This document shows positions 9,542 through 18,740 of a stretch of 64,000 nt of DNA, one piece after another. The notes under the pieces are model-generated. The model did not search any database and was not told the DNA's origin. It saw only the letters and a list, made by a program, of their open reading frames with translations. The stretch is taken from positions 1-64,000 of the forward strand of contig JAOUHJ010000002.1 in assembly GCA_029865225.1 (NCBI GenBank), read 5' to 3'. The first letter of the stretch is position 1. Each line of letters opens with the position of its first letter. Position numbers and translations under genes: made by a program. Origin of the DNA: Nitrospira sp. Lineage in GTDB: Bacteria; Nitrospirota; Nitrospiria; Nitrospirales; Nitrospiraceae.

Positions 9542-10644
9542 CTGTCACCCACGGCTCGTAGTGCCAGCCCAACGCCAACCGCCGCAGAGGGAGCCATATC
9601 GGCTAGGAGCTCCGGATCGGCATCACACCCTGAGATATCGATTTCTGCAAAAGGGTCCGCCAGTTCCACGGGAAGCTGCATCCGATCGCCAAGTTGCTGA
9701 ATCAAACCATTGGCTCTGGCCACACCGCCGCACAGCAGAACACGATTGAGTTCGGAATTGGTGGTTGAATTCTTAAAGTAGTCCACTGTCCTGGCAATTT
9801 CTGACGCGACTTCTGCATTCACACTATCGATAACGTTGCCTACCGCAACGCCCCCTGAATCACCAGCGCGGTCCTTTTTCTTACTCTCTTCCGCTTCCTC
9901 GAATGACAGTCCGATCTCGCGTTGGATCGCCTCTGTATAGCGATTCCCACCTAAAGGAATATCGCGAGTAAACAGGGACGCCCCCGCGCGGATGATATTG
10001 ACATTCATCACGCTGGCTCCAAGATTCACCAGCGCGGTCGTTTCTTCTTGTGCCATTGGATAGTTGATCGCATGCATATTTTCGATGGCAAAGGCATCAA
10101 CATCCATGACCATTGGAATCAACCCCGCTGCCTTGACCAATTCCGTCAATTCATTGATCTTGTCCTTCTTCGCAGCCACGAGGATGACCGCCATGTCGCC
10201 CTGCCCTTCGTTCATCTCGTCGGGAGGCAATACGTGGAAGTCAATGTTGACTTCGTTGATATCAAAGGGAATATACTGCTCTGCAGCCAGCTTTACTTGG
10301 CCTTCCAATTCCTCATCCGGCATAGGGGGCAAACTAATCTTCTTGACGATTACGGCATGCCCTGAGATTGAGATGGCCACATGCTTGTTCTTGATGTTCG
10401 CTTCATCGAAAAGTTCTCTGATAGCCGCAACCACGCGGCCCTCATCCATGACAGTGCCGTCGACAATCACTTCCGGCTCAAGGAGTTTCACCCCAAACTT
10501 TTGCAGAAGGTACCGCCCCTTCGTTTCCTTCAGTTGGGCTGCCTTGATCGCGCTCGACCCAATATCCAGCCCAACGAGCTGACGGCGAGGCGTCAACATT
10601 GAAATAATATCGGTTTCAACGAGTTTTTTAAGTGAACCCATCAT
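9538..10644 (-). CDS. pilM: Type IV pilus assembly ATPase-fold protein PilM
   Basis: An actin/FtsA-fold cytoplasmic protein that binds the N-terminus of PilN and helps assemble the pilus machine. The 368 residues include the phosphate-1 motif VGLDIGSSAIKAA (about 24-36), the LPPMPDEELEGQVKLAAEQYIPF region that is highly typical of PilM, and the LLCGGVARANGL adenosine motif near residue 310. It follows the MerR-like gene by 18 bp, so the two are likely co-transcribed. Confidence 0.94.
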   Translation of the reverse strand: MMGSLKKLVETDIISMLTPRRQLVGLDIGSSAIKAAQLKETKGRYLLQKFGVKLLEPEVIVDGTVMDEGRVVAAIRELFDEANIKNKHVAISISGHAVIVKKISLPPMPDEELEGQVKLAAEQYIPFDINEVNIDFHVLPPDEMNEGQGDMAVILVAAKKDKINELTELVKAAGLIPMVMDVDAFAIENMHAINYPMAQEETTALVNLGASVMNVNIIRAGASLFTRDIPLGGNRYTEAIQREIGLSFEEAEESKKKDRAGDSGGVAVGNVIDSVNAEVASEIARTVDYFKNSTTNSELNRVLLCGGVARANGLIQQLGDRMQLPVELADPFAEIDISGCDADPELLADMAPSAAVGVGLALRAVGDR

Positions 10645-10662
10645 TTTGTGTTACCTGCTGGT

Positions 10663-10875
10663 CTACGCCACGGCTTTGCGGGCACGAATGACTTTTTCGA
10701 TTTCATCCACATTCTTTCTCGTGTAAAGGCGCCAGTTTCTCCAGTCACGACCCGGCTGTGTAATCACTCCCTCTCGCTCCCATCGAAAGAGTGTAGCCTT
10801 AGAAATATCGAACAAGTCGCATATTTCATAAGCCTTAAACCCTTCCTGCTTCGGTACGTTTCTAGGCTTTTTCAC
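10663..10875 (-). CDS. Small MerR-like DNA-binding protein heading the pil operon
   Basis: A 70-residue protein consisting almost only of a winged-helix of MerR type: YEICDLFDISKATLFRWERE is the helix-turn-helix and the following GRDWRNWRLYTRKNVDEIEK is the wing and helix 3. There is no sensor or dimerisation domain. The start is a GTG at 10875; I see no good ribosome-binding site before it, and a stop codon lies in frame just upstream. Being first in the pilMNOPQ operon, it is likely to regulate this operon, probably including itself through the repeats at its promoter. Function is inferred from fold and position. Confidence 0.75.
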   Translation of the reverse strand: MKKPRNVPKQEGFKAYEICDLFDISKATLFRWEREGVITQPGRDWRNWRLYTRKNVDEIEKVIRARKAVA

Positions 10876-10881
10876 TTGCGT

Positions 10882-10928
10882 AGTATTATCTTAGTATAAG
10901 GCTATTGATATTCACAAAATTAAGTATA
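10882..10928 (-). repeat. Phased AGTATA-type repeats at the pil operon promoter
   Basis: On the plus strand AGTATT (10882), AGTATA (10893) and AGTATA (10923) recur in an AT-rich stretch. The spacings are 11 and 30 bp, close to whole helical turns. The last copy is the -10 element of the promoter and the first lies 7 bp from the GTG start of the MerR-like gene. This could be an operator array for that protein; it could also be chance in AT-rich DNA. Confidence 0.35.
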
Positions 10929-10950
10929 GTCAATATGTTCTACCTGTCAA
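10923..10950 (-). promoter_or_regulatory. Sigma70-type promoter of the merR-like-pilMNOPQ operon
   Basis: On the minus strand, a perfect -35 TTGACA is followed after 16 bases by TATACT. The predicted transcript would begin about 40 nt before the GTG start of the MerR-like gene. The region is clearly more AT-rich than the genes around it. Confidence 0.65.
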
Positions 10951-11011
10951 GGAAAGGGGTGTAACTGGCAATTAGCGGGAGGGATAAGGTTGCAGCTATC
11001 GCTCAAATACC

Positions 11012-11878
11012 CTAGGTTTTATCGATGTCTCGGTGCTTGAGCCCAACTTTGTATCCCAAAGTCCCGAGGCTTTCGCAGAGATGGCTGGCAATGGCTACAG
11101 ACCGGTGGCGCCCTCCGGTACATCCAATGGCAATGGTCAGATAACTGCGCCGCTCCCTTTGAAACAGAGGTAGAAGGAACTTTAGTAGATTATCGACGTG
11201 GTCGACAAAGGCGGTGGCTTCTGGGTCCGTCAACACGAAGTGACGAACCCGTGGGTCGGTCCCTGGAAGTGGCTTTAGGTCTGGCACAAAGAAGGGGTTC
11301 TTCAGAAATCGCACATCGAACAGGAGATCAATATCATAGGGCACTCCAAATTTATATCCGAAGGTTAAAAATGAAATGGTCAGTCGTCGTTCAGATGATT
11401 CTCGTAGAAACTCCTTGGCTAACAGCTCCCCAAGTTCATGAACTGTAAGATCTGAAGTATCGATGATTCGATCTGCACGTCGCCGAAGTTCCGTCAAGCG
11501 CTCTTTTTCGAATCGGATCCCTTCCAGGACTGGTAGATGCGGCAAAAGCGGGTGTGGGCGTCTTGATTCTGAAAAGCGCCTGATCAGGACCTCCTCACGC
11601 GCCTCAAGGAATAACAATTTGACCGAATGGCCCATCGCTTTGACTCGTTCCAGAATGCCAACAAGATCCGAGAAAAACACACGTTCGCGCACATCGATAC
11701 CTAGCGCAACATTGGCTATTTCATCATGTTGTTGGTCACACAGCTCTACAAAGGTTGGAAGTAAAGCGGGAGGAAGGTTATCAATGCAGAAATAGCCGGC
11801 ATCCTCGAACGCCTTGAGCGCGTAGGATTTTCCTGATCCAGATAACCCGCTGATGATCACGAGGTTGAGTCGTGCCAT
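11012..11878 (-). CDS. rapZ: RNase adapter / nucleotide-binding protein RapZ (YvcJ family)
   Basis: A 288-residue protein with an N-terminal P-loop (GLSGSGKS, residues 11-18) and a C-terminal domain ending in IAIGCTGGRHRSVAIA, the conserved signature of the family. In Escherichia coli RapZ binds small RNAs and guides RNase E in control of glucosamine-6-phosphate synthase; in other bacteria its role is less clear. It is the last gene of the lptCAB-rpoN-hpf cluster, 204 bp after hpf. The usual neighbour ptsN is absent here. Confidence 0.93.
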   Translation of the reverse strand: MARLNLVIISGLSGSGKSYALKAFEDAGYFCIDNLPPALLPTFVELCDQQHDEIANVALGIDVRERVFFSDLVGILERVKAMGHSVKLLFLEAREEVLIRRFSESRRPHPLLPHLPVLEGIRFEKERLTELRRRADRIIDTSDLTVHELGELLAKEFLRESSERRLTISFLTFGYKFGVPYDIDLLFDVRFLKNPFFVPDLKPLPGTDPRVRHFVLTDPEATAFVDHVDNLLKFLLPLFQRERRSYLTIAIGCTGGRHRSVAIASHLCESLGTLGYKVGLKHRDIDKT

Positions 11879-12082
11879 AACACCAAACCGTCTCAGCAGA
11901 GATACGAGTTACGGCATCACATCTGAACTGCAGAAGCATACCCCCATGCCATTTGCTCGAGGTACGAGGTGGTGAGGGCTCCTTCTCGATCCAGATTTCC
12001 TGCGTCGAGCAACCATTCATGTGAATACGACGCCAACAGGAACTCTTATGCCGTTCATCCGAGCAGTGCTCAGATCAACCAA

Positions 12083-12394
12083 TCATGATTTCTTGGATTT
12101 GGCTGGCTTATGATGAACGAGGCGATCTTTCCATTTGCGAAACTGGGCGTCCACCCGATCGACAAGTGCATCAATGGTGGCATACATCTCAGGGGTCGAG
12201 GTCTTCGCTTGTATGCGCTTTCCGCTCACAGCCCCAGTCACTTCAGCCTTGTGTTGAAGTTTCTCAACGCCCAGCACGACCTGGAGAGACCCCACCTTCA
12301 ACCCATAGCGATCCAGGCGACCAAATCTCGTTTCTACATAGTTTCTCAAGGCAGGGGTAAGCTCCATATGCCGACTCGTAATTCGCAAGTTCAT
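12083..12394 (-). CDS. hpf: Ribosome hibernation promoting factor, short form
   Basis: Binds the decoding centre of the 30S subunit in stationary phase and silences ribosomes. The ATG at 12394 is preceded by GGAGG at 5 nt and gives 103 residues, the short form without the extra C-terminal dimerisation domain of long HPF. The fold signature MNLRITSRHMELTPALRNYV and the KAEVTG strand are clear, and the C-terminus is basic. It lies 47 bp downstream of rpoN, the classic position of hpf. Confidence 0.92.
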   Translation of the reverse strand: MNLRITSRHMELTPALRNYVETRFGRLDRYGLKVGSLQVVLGVEKLQHKAEVTGAVSGKRIQAKTSTPEMYATIDALVDRVDAQFRKWKDRLVHHKPAKSKKS

Positions 12395-12440
12395 GCCCAC
12401 CTCCAATTTCTCTATTTCGTTGGATGCAGAGCAGCGAGCA

Positions 12441-13946
12441 TCAAAAAAATTGCCTGCGTTGACTGGCCGATGGAATGTTCAATTCAGCTCGATACTTGGC
12501 CACGGTTCTCCTCGCGATACGTACTCCTTGAGTGCTCAGCCGAGCCGCAATTTCTTCATCTTTCAACGGACGTTTTCCATCCTCATCCCCCACCATGTTT
12601 TTAATCATGTCTCTGACGGATATGGAAGAATGCATACTCGACGGTTCATCGGTTCGCTGGAGTCCGGCATTAAAAAAGAACTTGAGCTCTAGCATGCCTT
12701 GCGGGCAGTACATGTACTTGTTCGCCGTCACACGGCTAATCGTGGATTCATGCATTCCAATATCTTCGGCCACTTGTTTAAGGACTAACGGCTTAAGGTA
12801 TTGCACGCCATGCTCAAAAAACTGCTCCTGAAACTTCACAATACTCGACACCACTTTGACGATCGTTCTATTCCGCTGTTCGATACTTCGAATCACCCAT
12901 TGAGCCGCTCGCAACTTCTCATCCATGTACGCTTTAGTTTCAGGGGTTCCACCCTGTTCAGAGGAAATAAGTTGCTTATAGTAGGGGCTGATTCTCATCC
13001 GTGGAAGCCCATCGTCGTTCAACAGCACCACCCACTCCCCTTCATTCTTGACCACAAACACATCCGGCACGATCACATAGTTCTGAGTATTCGTGAACGG
13101 TCGTCCAGGTTTTGGCTCAAGCTCACCGATGATTTTGGTCGCTTGGAACACGTCTTCGATACTGACATTTAAAGCTTTCGCGATTTTGGGATACTGTTTT
13201 TTCTCAAGGTCCTTCAAGTGGTGTTTGATGATACTCTCAATGACTGATCCCTTGAGCGCCCCAGGGGGAGATCCAAGCGAACCGAAAAGATTACGACCTA
13301 AATGTCCGAGCTGGAGCAGAAGACATTCCGCTAAATCTCTTGCGGCGACGCCTGTTGGGTCGAACGTCTGAATGTCCCTGAGCACAGACTCGGCTTCCGT
13401 TTCCTGAAACCGCGAACCAGCCACAATTTCGGCCAAAGGAATGCGAAGATAGCCATCATCATCTAGGTTGCCAATAATCAAGCGACCAAGCTCTTTCTCT
13501 CGATCGGAAAGCGTTGACAAAGACAATTGCCACAGGAGATGCTCTTCAAGCGATGTCGCCTTCGCCACCGTCTGTTCATATGAGGGGAAATCGTCAGCTG
13601 TTCCCGAGTACTCAGACTGCCCGTCTCTCCGATCCCTCCCGAAGTATTCTTCCCATCCAGACGCGGAAAATTCCTCCGGAGATCCTCGCTCTTCCGGTGT
13701 CTCCGCCGTACTCACCTGTTCTTGCCCAGGTGAGACCGAGATCTCCCCTACTTTTTCTTCATTGATCGACGGCTCATTTTCCTCCCCGTCGGATTGAATC
13801 TCATCCAACAAGGGATTCTCAAGGAGATGCTGTGTAAGGCTCTGCTGCAACTCAAGTCGTGACAGTTGCAACAGCTTAATAGCCTGTTGCAATTGTGGCG
13901 TCATGATCAATTTTTGGCTGAGCTTCAGGTCAAGACGCAGTTTCAT
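12441..13946 (-). CDS. rpoN: RNA polymerase sigma-54 factor
   Basis: Alternative sigma factor for -24/-12 promoters that need enhancer-binding proteins. From ATG 13946 it has 501 residues: region I (LKLSQKLIMTPQLQQAIKLLQ) at the N-terminus, an acidic region II (about 55-120), the core-binding and helix-turn-helix parts of region III, and the RpoN box ARRTVAKYRAELNIP near the C-terminus. A GTG 12 nt earlier (13958) is also possible, but the shorter form matches the family's usual N-terminus. It follows lptB by 17 bp. Confidence 0.95.
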   Translation of the reverse strand: MKLRLDLKLSQKLIMTPQLQQAIKLLQLSRLELQQSLTQHLLENPLLDEIQSDGEENEPSINEEKVGEISVSPGQEQVSTAETPEERGSPEEFSASGWEEYFGRDRRDGQSEYSGTADDFPSYEQTVAKATSLEEHLLWQLSLSTLSDREKELGRLIIGNLDDDGYLRIPLAEIVAGSRFQETEAESVLRDIQTFDPTGVAARDLAECLLLQLGHLGRNLFGSLGSPPGALKGSVIESIIKHHLKDLEKKQYPKIAKALNVSIEDVFQATKIIGELEPKPGRPFTNTQNYVIVPDVFVVKNEGEWVVLLNDDGLPRMRISPYYKQLISSEQGGTPETKAYMDEKLRAAQWVIRSIEQRNRTIVKVVSSIVKFQEQFFEHGVQYLKPLVLKQVAEDIGMHESTISRVTANKYMYCPQGMLELKFFFNAGLQRTDEPSSMHSSISVRDMIKNMVGDEDGKRPLKDEEIAARLSTQGVRIARRTVAKYRAELNIPSASQRRQFF

Positions 13947-13963
13947 GGCTGAGTGCACATCCT

Positions 13964-14746
13964 CTACAATTTGAATTGTTCGCCGAGATACACCGCTCGA
14001 GCGGTGTCGCTCTGAACGATAACTTCTGGAGTGCCTGATTCCAGGATCAACCCCTCATTAATGATGTAAGCTCGGTCGACTATCGAGAGCGTTTCCTGCA
14101 CATTGTGATCAGTAATTAAGATCCCAATACCTTTATCTTTCAACCGGGTGATGATCTGTTGGATATCGGCGACAGCGATCGGGTCGATTCCTGCAAACGG
14201 CTCGTCCAGTAGCATGAACGACGGCGTGGCCGCCAAGGCACGCGTAATCTCCAAGCGGCGACGTTCTCCGCCTGACAGGGCATAGGCCATACTTTTACGA
14301 ATATGGAGCAGATCCAATTCTTTGAGGAGCACATCTACCCGCTGATTCCGTTCGTTACGAGCATACCCTAGCATTTCAAGAATCGCCAAGACATTATGTT
14401 CAACCGAAAGCCGTCGAAAGACCGATGATTCCTGAGGAAGATATCCTATCCCTCTCCGTGCTCTCTTATACATGGGCAGGCCGGTGACGGACTCTCCTTT
14501 GAAGGTAATATCTCCTTCATCTGGCTGGCATAGCCCCACGACCATATCAAAAATGGTAGTTTTCCCCGCACCATTAGGACCAAGAAGGCCTACCACCTCG
14601 CCAGCATAGACTTCGATTGCCACACCCTTGACGACTTTTCGACTACGGAAACTCTTGACCAATCCAGTGGCCTGTAGACAGTCGGCATTGTGGGGTGAGT
14701 TCGAATGGATGAGGGAGTCAGCTAGAGCAGGAACGCTCTGAGTCAT
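13964..14746 (-). CDS. lptB: LPS transport ATP-binding protein LptB
   Basis: ATPase of the LptBFG transporter that pulls lipopolysaccharide from the inner membrane. The 260 residues carry Walker A GPNGAGKT (56-63), signature [11 protein letters not shown], Walker [13 protein letters not shown] and the H-loop TDHNV. An N-terminal extension of about 25 residues precedes the usual start of the family; an internal start cannot be excluded. Its ATG overlaps the lptA stop by 4 nt. Confidence 0.94.
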   Translation of the reverse strand: MTQSVPALADSLIHSNSPHNADCLQATGLVKSFRSRKVVKGVAIEVYAGEVVGLLGPNGAGKTTIFDMVVGLCQPDEGDITFKGESVTGLPMYKRARRGIGYLPQESSVFRRLSVEHNVLAILEMLGYARNERNQRVDVLLKELDLLHIRKSMAYALSGGERRRLEITRALAATPSFMLLDEPFAGIDPIAVADIQQIITRLKDKGIGILITDHNVQETLSIVDRAYIINEGLILESGTPEVIVQSDTARAVYLGEQFKL

Positions 14747-15360
14747 GGCGTATTCGCTCCCTCACCCTCGATACGAACGTGAGAGCCTCCCTCTACGACG
14801 CTGCGTTCTTCGGCTAGAAAAAGCGTGATCTGCTGACCACTCACACGTGTTCCCCGCTCCCATGCCACGGGATCACCGGTGAGCACGACCTTTTCGCCCT
14901 CGACAAAATAGACGGCCTTTTGGCAGGTGGCATTGCCATTCTCATATTCGATCTTGACATGGTGCGTATCCGCCGTCGCTTCGATCCGACTGACAGAACG
15001 ATTCGAAATCGTCGATGCAGCACCGCCACCGCCTTCTTTTGATGGAGAGGGACTCTGCACCGGTGCTCCGTGGTTTGTATCATTGGGCGATTTCGGCTTG
15101 AGATCGGGCTTACGCGACCGGAACGACACCACCATTTTGTCAGAGTGAACAACTAGAGCCCCCCTCGTCAACACAACCATCCCCTCAAATACTGCCTGAC
15201 CGTCTTGATTTCGGACAGTCATCTTTTTAGACGTAATGGTAGTTGGGATTCCTGGTGCCTCAACGCTCTGCTTCAGAGTCCCTGATTCCGTGGAAAGAGC
15301 GGCGACTGCGCCTTCAGCACATAGGACACTAAGAAGCAGGAACGAGATCCACGTGAACAT
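14743..15360 (-). CDS. lptA: LPS transport periplasmic protein LptA
   Basis: Periplasmic bridge protein of the Lpt machine, OstA-like beta-jellyroll. The ATG at 15360 gives 205 residues beginning with a signal peptide ([20 protein letters not shown]). The core [19 protein letters not shown] followed by the strand [12 protein letters not shown] is typical for LptA. A low-complexity Lys/Pro/Ser insert (about 95-130) interrupts the domain. The start lies 32 nt inside the end of lptC, indicating coupled translation. Confidence 0.85.
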   Translation of the reverse strand: MFTWISFLLLSVLCAEGAVAALSTESGTLKQSVEAPGIPTTITSKKMTVRNQDGQAVFEGMVVLTRGALVVHSDKMVVSFRSRKPDLKPKSPNDTNHGAPVQSPSPSKEGGGGAASTISNRSVSRIEATADTHHVKIEYENGNATCQKAVYFVEGEKVVLTGDPVAWERGTRVSGQQITLFLAEERSVVEGGSHVRIEGEGANTP

Positions 15361-15901
15361 CGTGTAGAACCTCAAATTCTTCTGACTCCATCCTCCCGAG
15401 CAATCCAAGACCTTGTATCTCCAACCCAGGCCCAACAATGCGCACAGGATCTTCGGTCCGAATTTCTTTGGATTTATCCGTCCAGACCAAATGGTTGGTA
15501 TAGATCGTGTACCCGCTCTTGGTTATCACCGTGACGGGCGCCTCACGATTCGATAGGGCAAAGTCTTTGCTCGCGGTATCGAGCATACCTTCGTCGCCAT
15601 GGACCCTCACCTCCTCACCCTCACCCCCATAAAAGGTAAGGGAAACATCATGCAACAATGCTCGCTGTTCTTGTTCAAATATTCGAGCCTGTTTCGCCTG
15701 AACTTGCCATTGGACCACGTCGCCTTTCGATTGTGTAAAAGTAAATTCCGAGAGTTTGGCGTCGGCTTGTTCCATGGGTTCAGGAACGCTCGGTTGGCTA
15801 GTCGACACTGAATCTGCATTTCTGACCAGAAGATATCCGAGGAATACAGCCAATAGTGCACTCGCTGCAAGAAGAGTGCGTCTCGCAATAAGCTCCCACA
15901 T
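15329..15901 (-). CDS. lptC: LPS export protein LptC
   Basis: Bitopic inner-membrane protein passing LPS from LptBFG to LptA. From ATG 15901 it has 190 residues: one membrane helix (about 8-25) and a periplasmic LptC beta-jellyroll with FTFTQSKGDVVQWQVQAKQA and the following LLHDVSLTFYG strands. A longer reading with 22 more residues exists, but the shorter start has GGGGGAG upstream and places the helix at the N-terminus as in the family. First gene of lptCAB-rpoN-hpf-rapZ, with a promoter at 15948-15976. Confidence 0.87.
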   Translation of the reverse strand: MWELIARRTLLAASALLAVFLGYLLVRNADSVSTSQPSVPEPMEQADAKLSEFTFTQSKGDVVQWQVQAKQARIFEQEQRALLHDVSLTFYGGEGEEVRVHGDEGMLDTASKDFALSNREAPVTVITKSGYTIYTNHLVWTDKSKEIRTEDPVRIVGPGLEIQGLGLLGRMESEEFEVLHDVHVDLVPAS

Positions 15902-15947
15902 AAGTTCGGTGTACTCCCCCACTAAGCTCACGACGATACCTGGCACG

Positions 15948-15976
15948 ATCGTAGCATGCACGGGCAATCATGTAAA
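15948..15976 (-). promoter_or_regulatory. Sigma70-type promoter of lptCAB-rpoN
   Basis: On the minus strand TTTACA and TACGAT are spaced by exactly 17 bases, about 50 bp before the lptC start and just after the terminator of the ribosomal supercluster. Position and spacing support it. Confidence 0.55.
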
Positions 15977-15994
15977 CGTCCGTCGGGGTCTAGA

Positions 15995-16038
15995 AACACA
16001 AAGCCTCCCACATGTTCGCATGTGGGAGGCTTTGTGTT
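15995..16038 (-). terminator. Strong terminator ending the ribosomal supercluster
   Basis: Perfect 20-bp inverted repeat (15995-16014 and 16019-16038) closed by a 4-nt loop (CGAA on the minus strand), followed on the minus strand by a T-rich stretch. It lies 29 bp after the rplQ stop and is the only strong hairpin terminator I found at the end of the supercluster. Confidence 0.92.
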
Positions 16039-16066
16039 GATGTCGAACCGACTGTCCAGAGAGAAA

Positions 16067-16498
16067 TTACGCGGATGCTCCCGGCTCTCCTGACACCGGA
16101 GGCGCTGTGGAGGCAGCCGTTGTTTTCTTGCGGACAATTTCTTGACGGGAAACCAACTCGATAGCAACCATTTCCGCCGCATCACCGACACGTCGACGCG
16201 TTTTGATGATCCTGGTGTACCCACCCGATCGATCCTTAAACCGTGCGGCGACGTCGTCAAAGAGCTTGGATACCACTGCCTTACTACGGAGAAAGCCAAG
16301 CGCTCGTCGTCTTGCCGGGAGAGTACCTTCCTTACCCAGGGTAATCATACGATCGGTAAATCCTCGTATCTCCTTGGCTTTAGCCCCGGTTGTTTCGATT
16401 CGCTCCTGATCCAACAATGAGGTAACCAAATTTCTAAATAACGCTCCTCGGTGCTTGGTCTGCCGCCCAAGTTGTCGTCCTTTTTTCCTATGTCGCAC
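16067..16498 (-). CDS. rplQ: 50S ribosomal protein L17
   Basis: Large-subunit protein near the peptide exit. 143 residues; [25 protein letters not shown] (abridged here) is the diagnostic start and TKAKEIRGF-type and GGYTRI motifs follow. The last 25 residues are Ala/Thr/Pro rich and extend beyond the core. Last gene of the alpha operon, directly followed by the long terminator hairpin. Confidence 0.96.
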   Translation of the reverse strand: MRHRKKGRQLGRQTKHRGALFRNLVTSLLDQERIETTGAKAKEIRGFTDRMITLGKEGTLPARRRALGFLRSKAVVSKLFDDVAARFKDRSGGYTRIIKTRRRVGDAAEMVAIELVSRQEIVRKKTTAASTAPPVSGEPGASA

Positions 16499-16522
16499 GG
16501 TGTTCCCCTCGGCTAAAAAACA

Positions 16523-17527
16523 TCATTCAGATTTTGGACTTCCGTTGTGTGGGGCAGCCCCATCCTCGACTTTAGTCCCCAGGGAAAGCCCCATCTCCGT
16601 AAGAATTTCCTTGATCTCATTGAGAGACTTTTTCCCGAAGTTCTTCGTCCTGAGCATTTCACCTTCCGATTTTTGCACAAGATCGGCAATCGTCTTGATA
16701 TTCGCGTTCTTGAGGCAATTGGCTGCTCGAACCGATAATTCCAGTTCATTGACGCTGCGCGAGAGGTTTCGATTCACTTCTCGCTGAGACTCCTCATAGC
16801 CCGCTTCGCTTTTTCCTTCGCTTCGTTCTTCAGGATTGATAAAGATATCCAAATGTTCCCGCAAGATACCGGCCCCCGTTGAGAGCGCATCTCTTGGACT
16901 GATGGTGCCGTCCGTCCAGATCTCCATGGTCAGCTTGTCATAGTCGGTCATACGTCCGACCCGCGCATTCTCGACATAGAAATTTACTCGTTTGATCGGA
17001 GAGAAAATAGAGTCGATCGCAATCACTCCAATCGGCAATCCTTCTTCCTTATTGCGCTCTGCCGGCACATAGCCACGCCCATGTTTGATGGTCATTTCAA
17101 TATCAAGTGTCGCATCTTTATCGAGGGTGGCGATATGCAGATCGGGCGTCAAAATCGTCACATCACCGTCATGGAGGATGTCGGAGCCCTTTGCCTCCCC
17201 TGGCCCCTTCTTCTTCAGCCGAATGGTCTTTGGTTTATCCGTGTGGAGCGCCAAACGCAAACTTTTGATATTGAGAATAATCGCTGTAACATCTTCGGTT
17301 ACACCGGCGATCGTCGAGAATTCATGGACGACCCCTTCTATCTTTACAGTGGTCACAGCGGCCCCAGTCAGCGACGACAACAAAATTCGACGGAGGGCAT
17401 TACCAATCGTCGTGCCAAATCCTCGTTCGAATGCTTCAGTTGTAAACCGCCCGAATGTGGGGGACTGTGCATCCTTGTCGACTTCCACCCGCATCGGGAT
17501 CTGAAAGTCTTTCATCGCTTTGATCAT
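16523..17527 (-). CDS. rpoA: DNA-directed RNA polymerase subunit alpha
   Basis: Assembly platform of RNA polymerase and contact for UP elements and activators. The ATG at 17527 has GGAGG 7 nt upstream and gives 334 residues: N-terminal dimerisation domain ([21 protein letters not shown]), a linker, and the C-terminal domain with [15 protein letters not shown] and the helix-hairpin-helix [16 protein letters not shown]. Sits between rpsD and rplQ as usual in the alpha operon. Confidence 0.97.
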   Translation of the reverse strand: MIKAMKDFQIPMRVEVDKDAQSPTFGRFTTEAFERGFGTTIGNALRRILLSSLTGAAVTTVKIEGVVHEFSTIAGVTEDVTAIILNIKSLRLALHTDKPKTIRLKKKGPGEAKGSDILHDGDVTILTPDLHIATLDKDATLDIEMTIKHGRGYVPAERNKEEGLPIGVIAIDSIFSPIKRVNFYVENARVGRMTDYDKLTMEIWTDGTISPRDALSTGAGILREHLDIFINPEERSEGKSEAGYEESQREVNRNLSRSVNELELSVRAANCLKNANIKTIADLVQKSEGEMLRTKNFGKKSLNEIKEILTEMGLSLGTKVEDGAAPHNGSPKSE

Positions 17528-17605
17528 GACCGATCCTCCATACCATCGAGTAACAAACACATTGACAGATGACACTGAACCGACGGAACGAAATAGCGAG
17601 GTGGC

Positions 17606-18232
17606 CTAGCGTGAGTACAATTCCACCACCATTTGTTCGTTCACCGGTAACGCGATCTGCTCTTTCGCCGGCAAGGACCGCACAATTCCCTTAAATGCAC
17701 CCTTATCCAATTCAAGCCAGTCAGGAATCCCTCGACTATCGACGGATTCCAATGCGGCTTGGATCGCAGCCAAATCCCGACTTTTCTCCCTAATCTCAAT
17801 CACATCGCCCGGTTTAACCAGTGCGCCAGCTACCGTAATTTTCCTGCCATTCAGTGTGAAATGACCGTGACTCACCATCTGACGTGCCTGCTTACGTGAA
17901 GCGCCAAATCCAAGACGATAGGTCACATTATCCAATCGACATTCAAGGAGGCGCAGCAACGAGTCGCCGGTGACGCCCGTCTGTCGTTCAGCACGTTCAA
18001 ACACGCCACGGAACTGGCGTTCCTGAAGTCCATAGATACGTCTCAACTTCTGCTTCTCTCGAAGCTGAAGGCTATAGTCGGAGGTGCGTTGACGCCCCTG
18101 CCCATGTTGCCCAGGTGGATAACTTCGCCGTTCGACGGCACACTTTTCCGTCATGCAGCGAGTTCCTTTGAGAAAGAGCTTCTCACCTTCTCGTCGACAC
18201 AACCGACAGACAGGACCACGATACTTTGCCAC
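17606..18232 (-). CDS. rpsD: 30S ribosomal protein S4, zinc-binding form
   Basis: Primary 16S rRNA-binding protein and often the autoregulator of the alpha operon. 208 residues from a GTG start at 18232 with GGAGGA upstream. The four cysteines C9, C12, C26 and C31 (CRLC and later CMTEKC) make the zinc-binding type. The S4 RNA-binding motif lies near residues 98-160. 97 bp separate it from rpsK. Confidence 0.96.
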   Translation of the reverse strand: MAKYRGPVCRLCRREGEKLFLKGTRCMTEKCAVERRSYPPGQHGQGRQRTSDYSLQLREKQKLRRIYGLQERQFRGVFERAERQTGVTGDSLLRLLECRLDNVTYRLGFGASRKQARQMVSHGHFTLNGRKITVAGALVKPGDVIEIREKSRDLAAIQAALESVDSRGIPDWLELDKGAFKGIVRSLPAKEQIALPVNEQMVVELYSR

Positions 18233-18329
18233 TGCGTCCTCCTCCGGAATTAACTTACAGATTCACTTACACATGACCGTTTTGGACTTTCAAAAGAGCC
18301 GAGTCTTCGATCCATATGCTTAAACGTGC

Positions 18330-18713
18330 TTAAACGCGCCGACGTTTGGGCGGCCGACATCCATTATGTGGAATTGGCGTGACATCCCGAATAAGGTTAA
18401 TCCGCAATCCAGCCCCTTGTAGTGAACGAATTGCGGACTCTCTGCCGGAACCTGGACCATTGACATACACGTCAATTTGTCGCATCCCACTTTCCATCGC
18501 CTTCCGTGCTGCCGCTTCTCCAGCTCGTTGGGCAGCGAAGGGGGTACTCTTACGCGATCCTTTAAACCCTTGGTTACCAGCGCTGGCCCACACCACCGTA
18601 TTGCCGCTCATATCGGTGATCGTTACAATCGTGTTGTTAAATGACGCCTGGACATGCGCCACTCCACTTTGAACGATTCGACGCTCTTTCTTCTTCCCTT
18701 TTTTGACGCTCAT
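18330..18713 (-). CDS. rpsK: 30S ribosomal protein S11
   Basis: Platform protein of the 30S subunit near the E site. 127 residues, ending [18 protein letters not shown], the invariant S11 tail. Basic N-terminal lead KKGKKKERR is typical. Between rpsM (27 bp) and rpsD. Confidence 0.97.
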   Translation of the reverse strand: MSVKKGKKKERRIVQSGVAHVQASFNNTIVTITDMSGNTVVWASAGNQGFKGSRKSTPFAAQRAGEAAARKAMESGMRQIDVYVNGPGSGRESAIRSLQGAGLRINLIRDVTPIPHNGCRPPKRRRV

Positions 18714-18740
18714 ACAAACCCCTCCTGACGCCCAGGCAGA

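Noticed and set aside
12001-12032. Imperfect hairpin between hpf and rapZ
   Set aside because: Short 6-bp stem with large loop and no T run; not distinguishable from chance.
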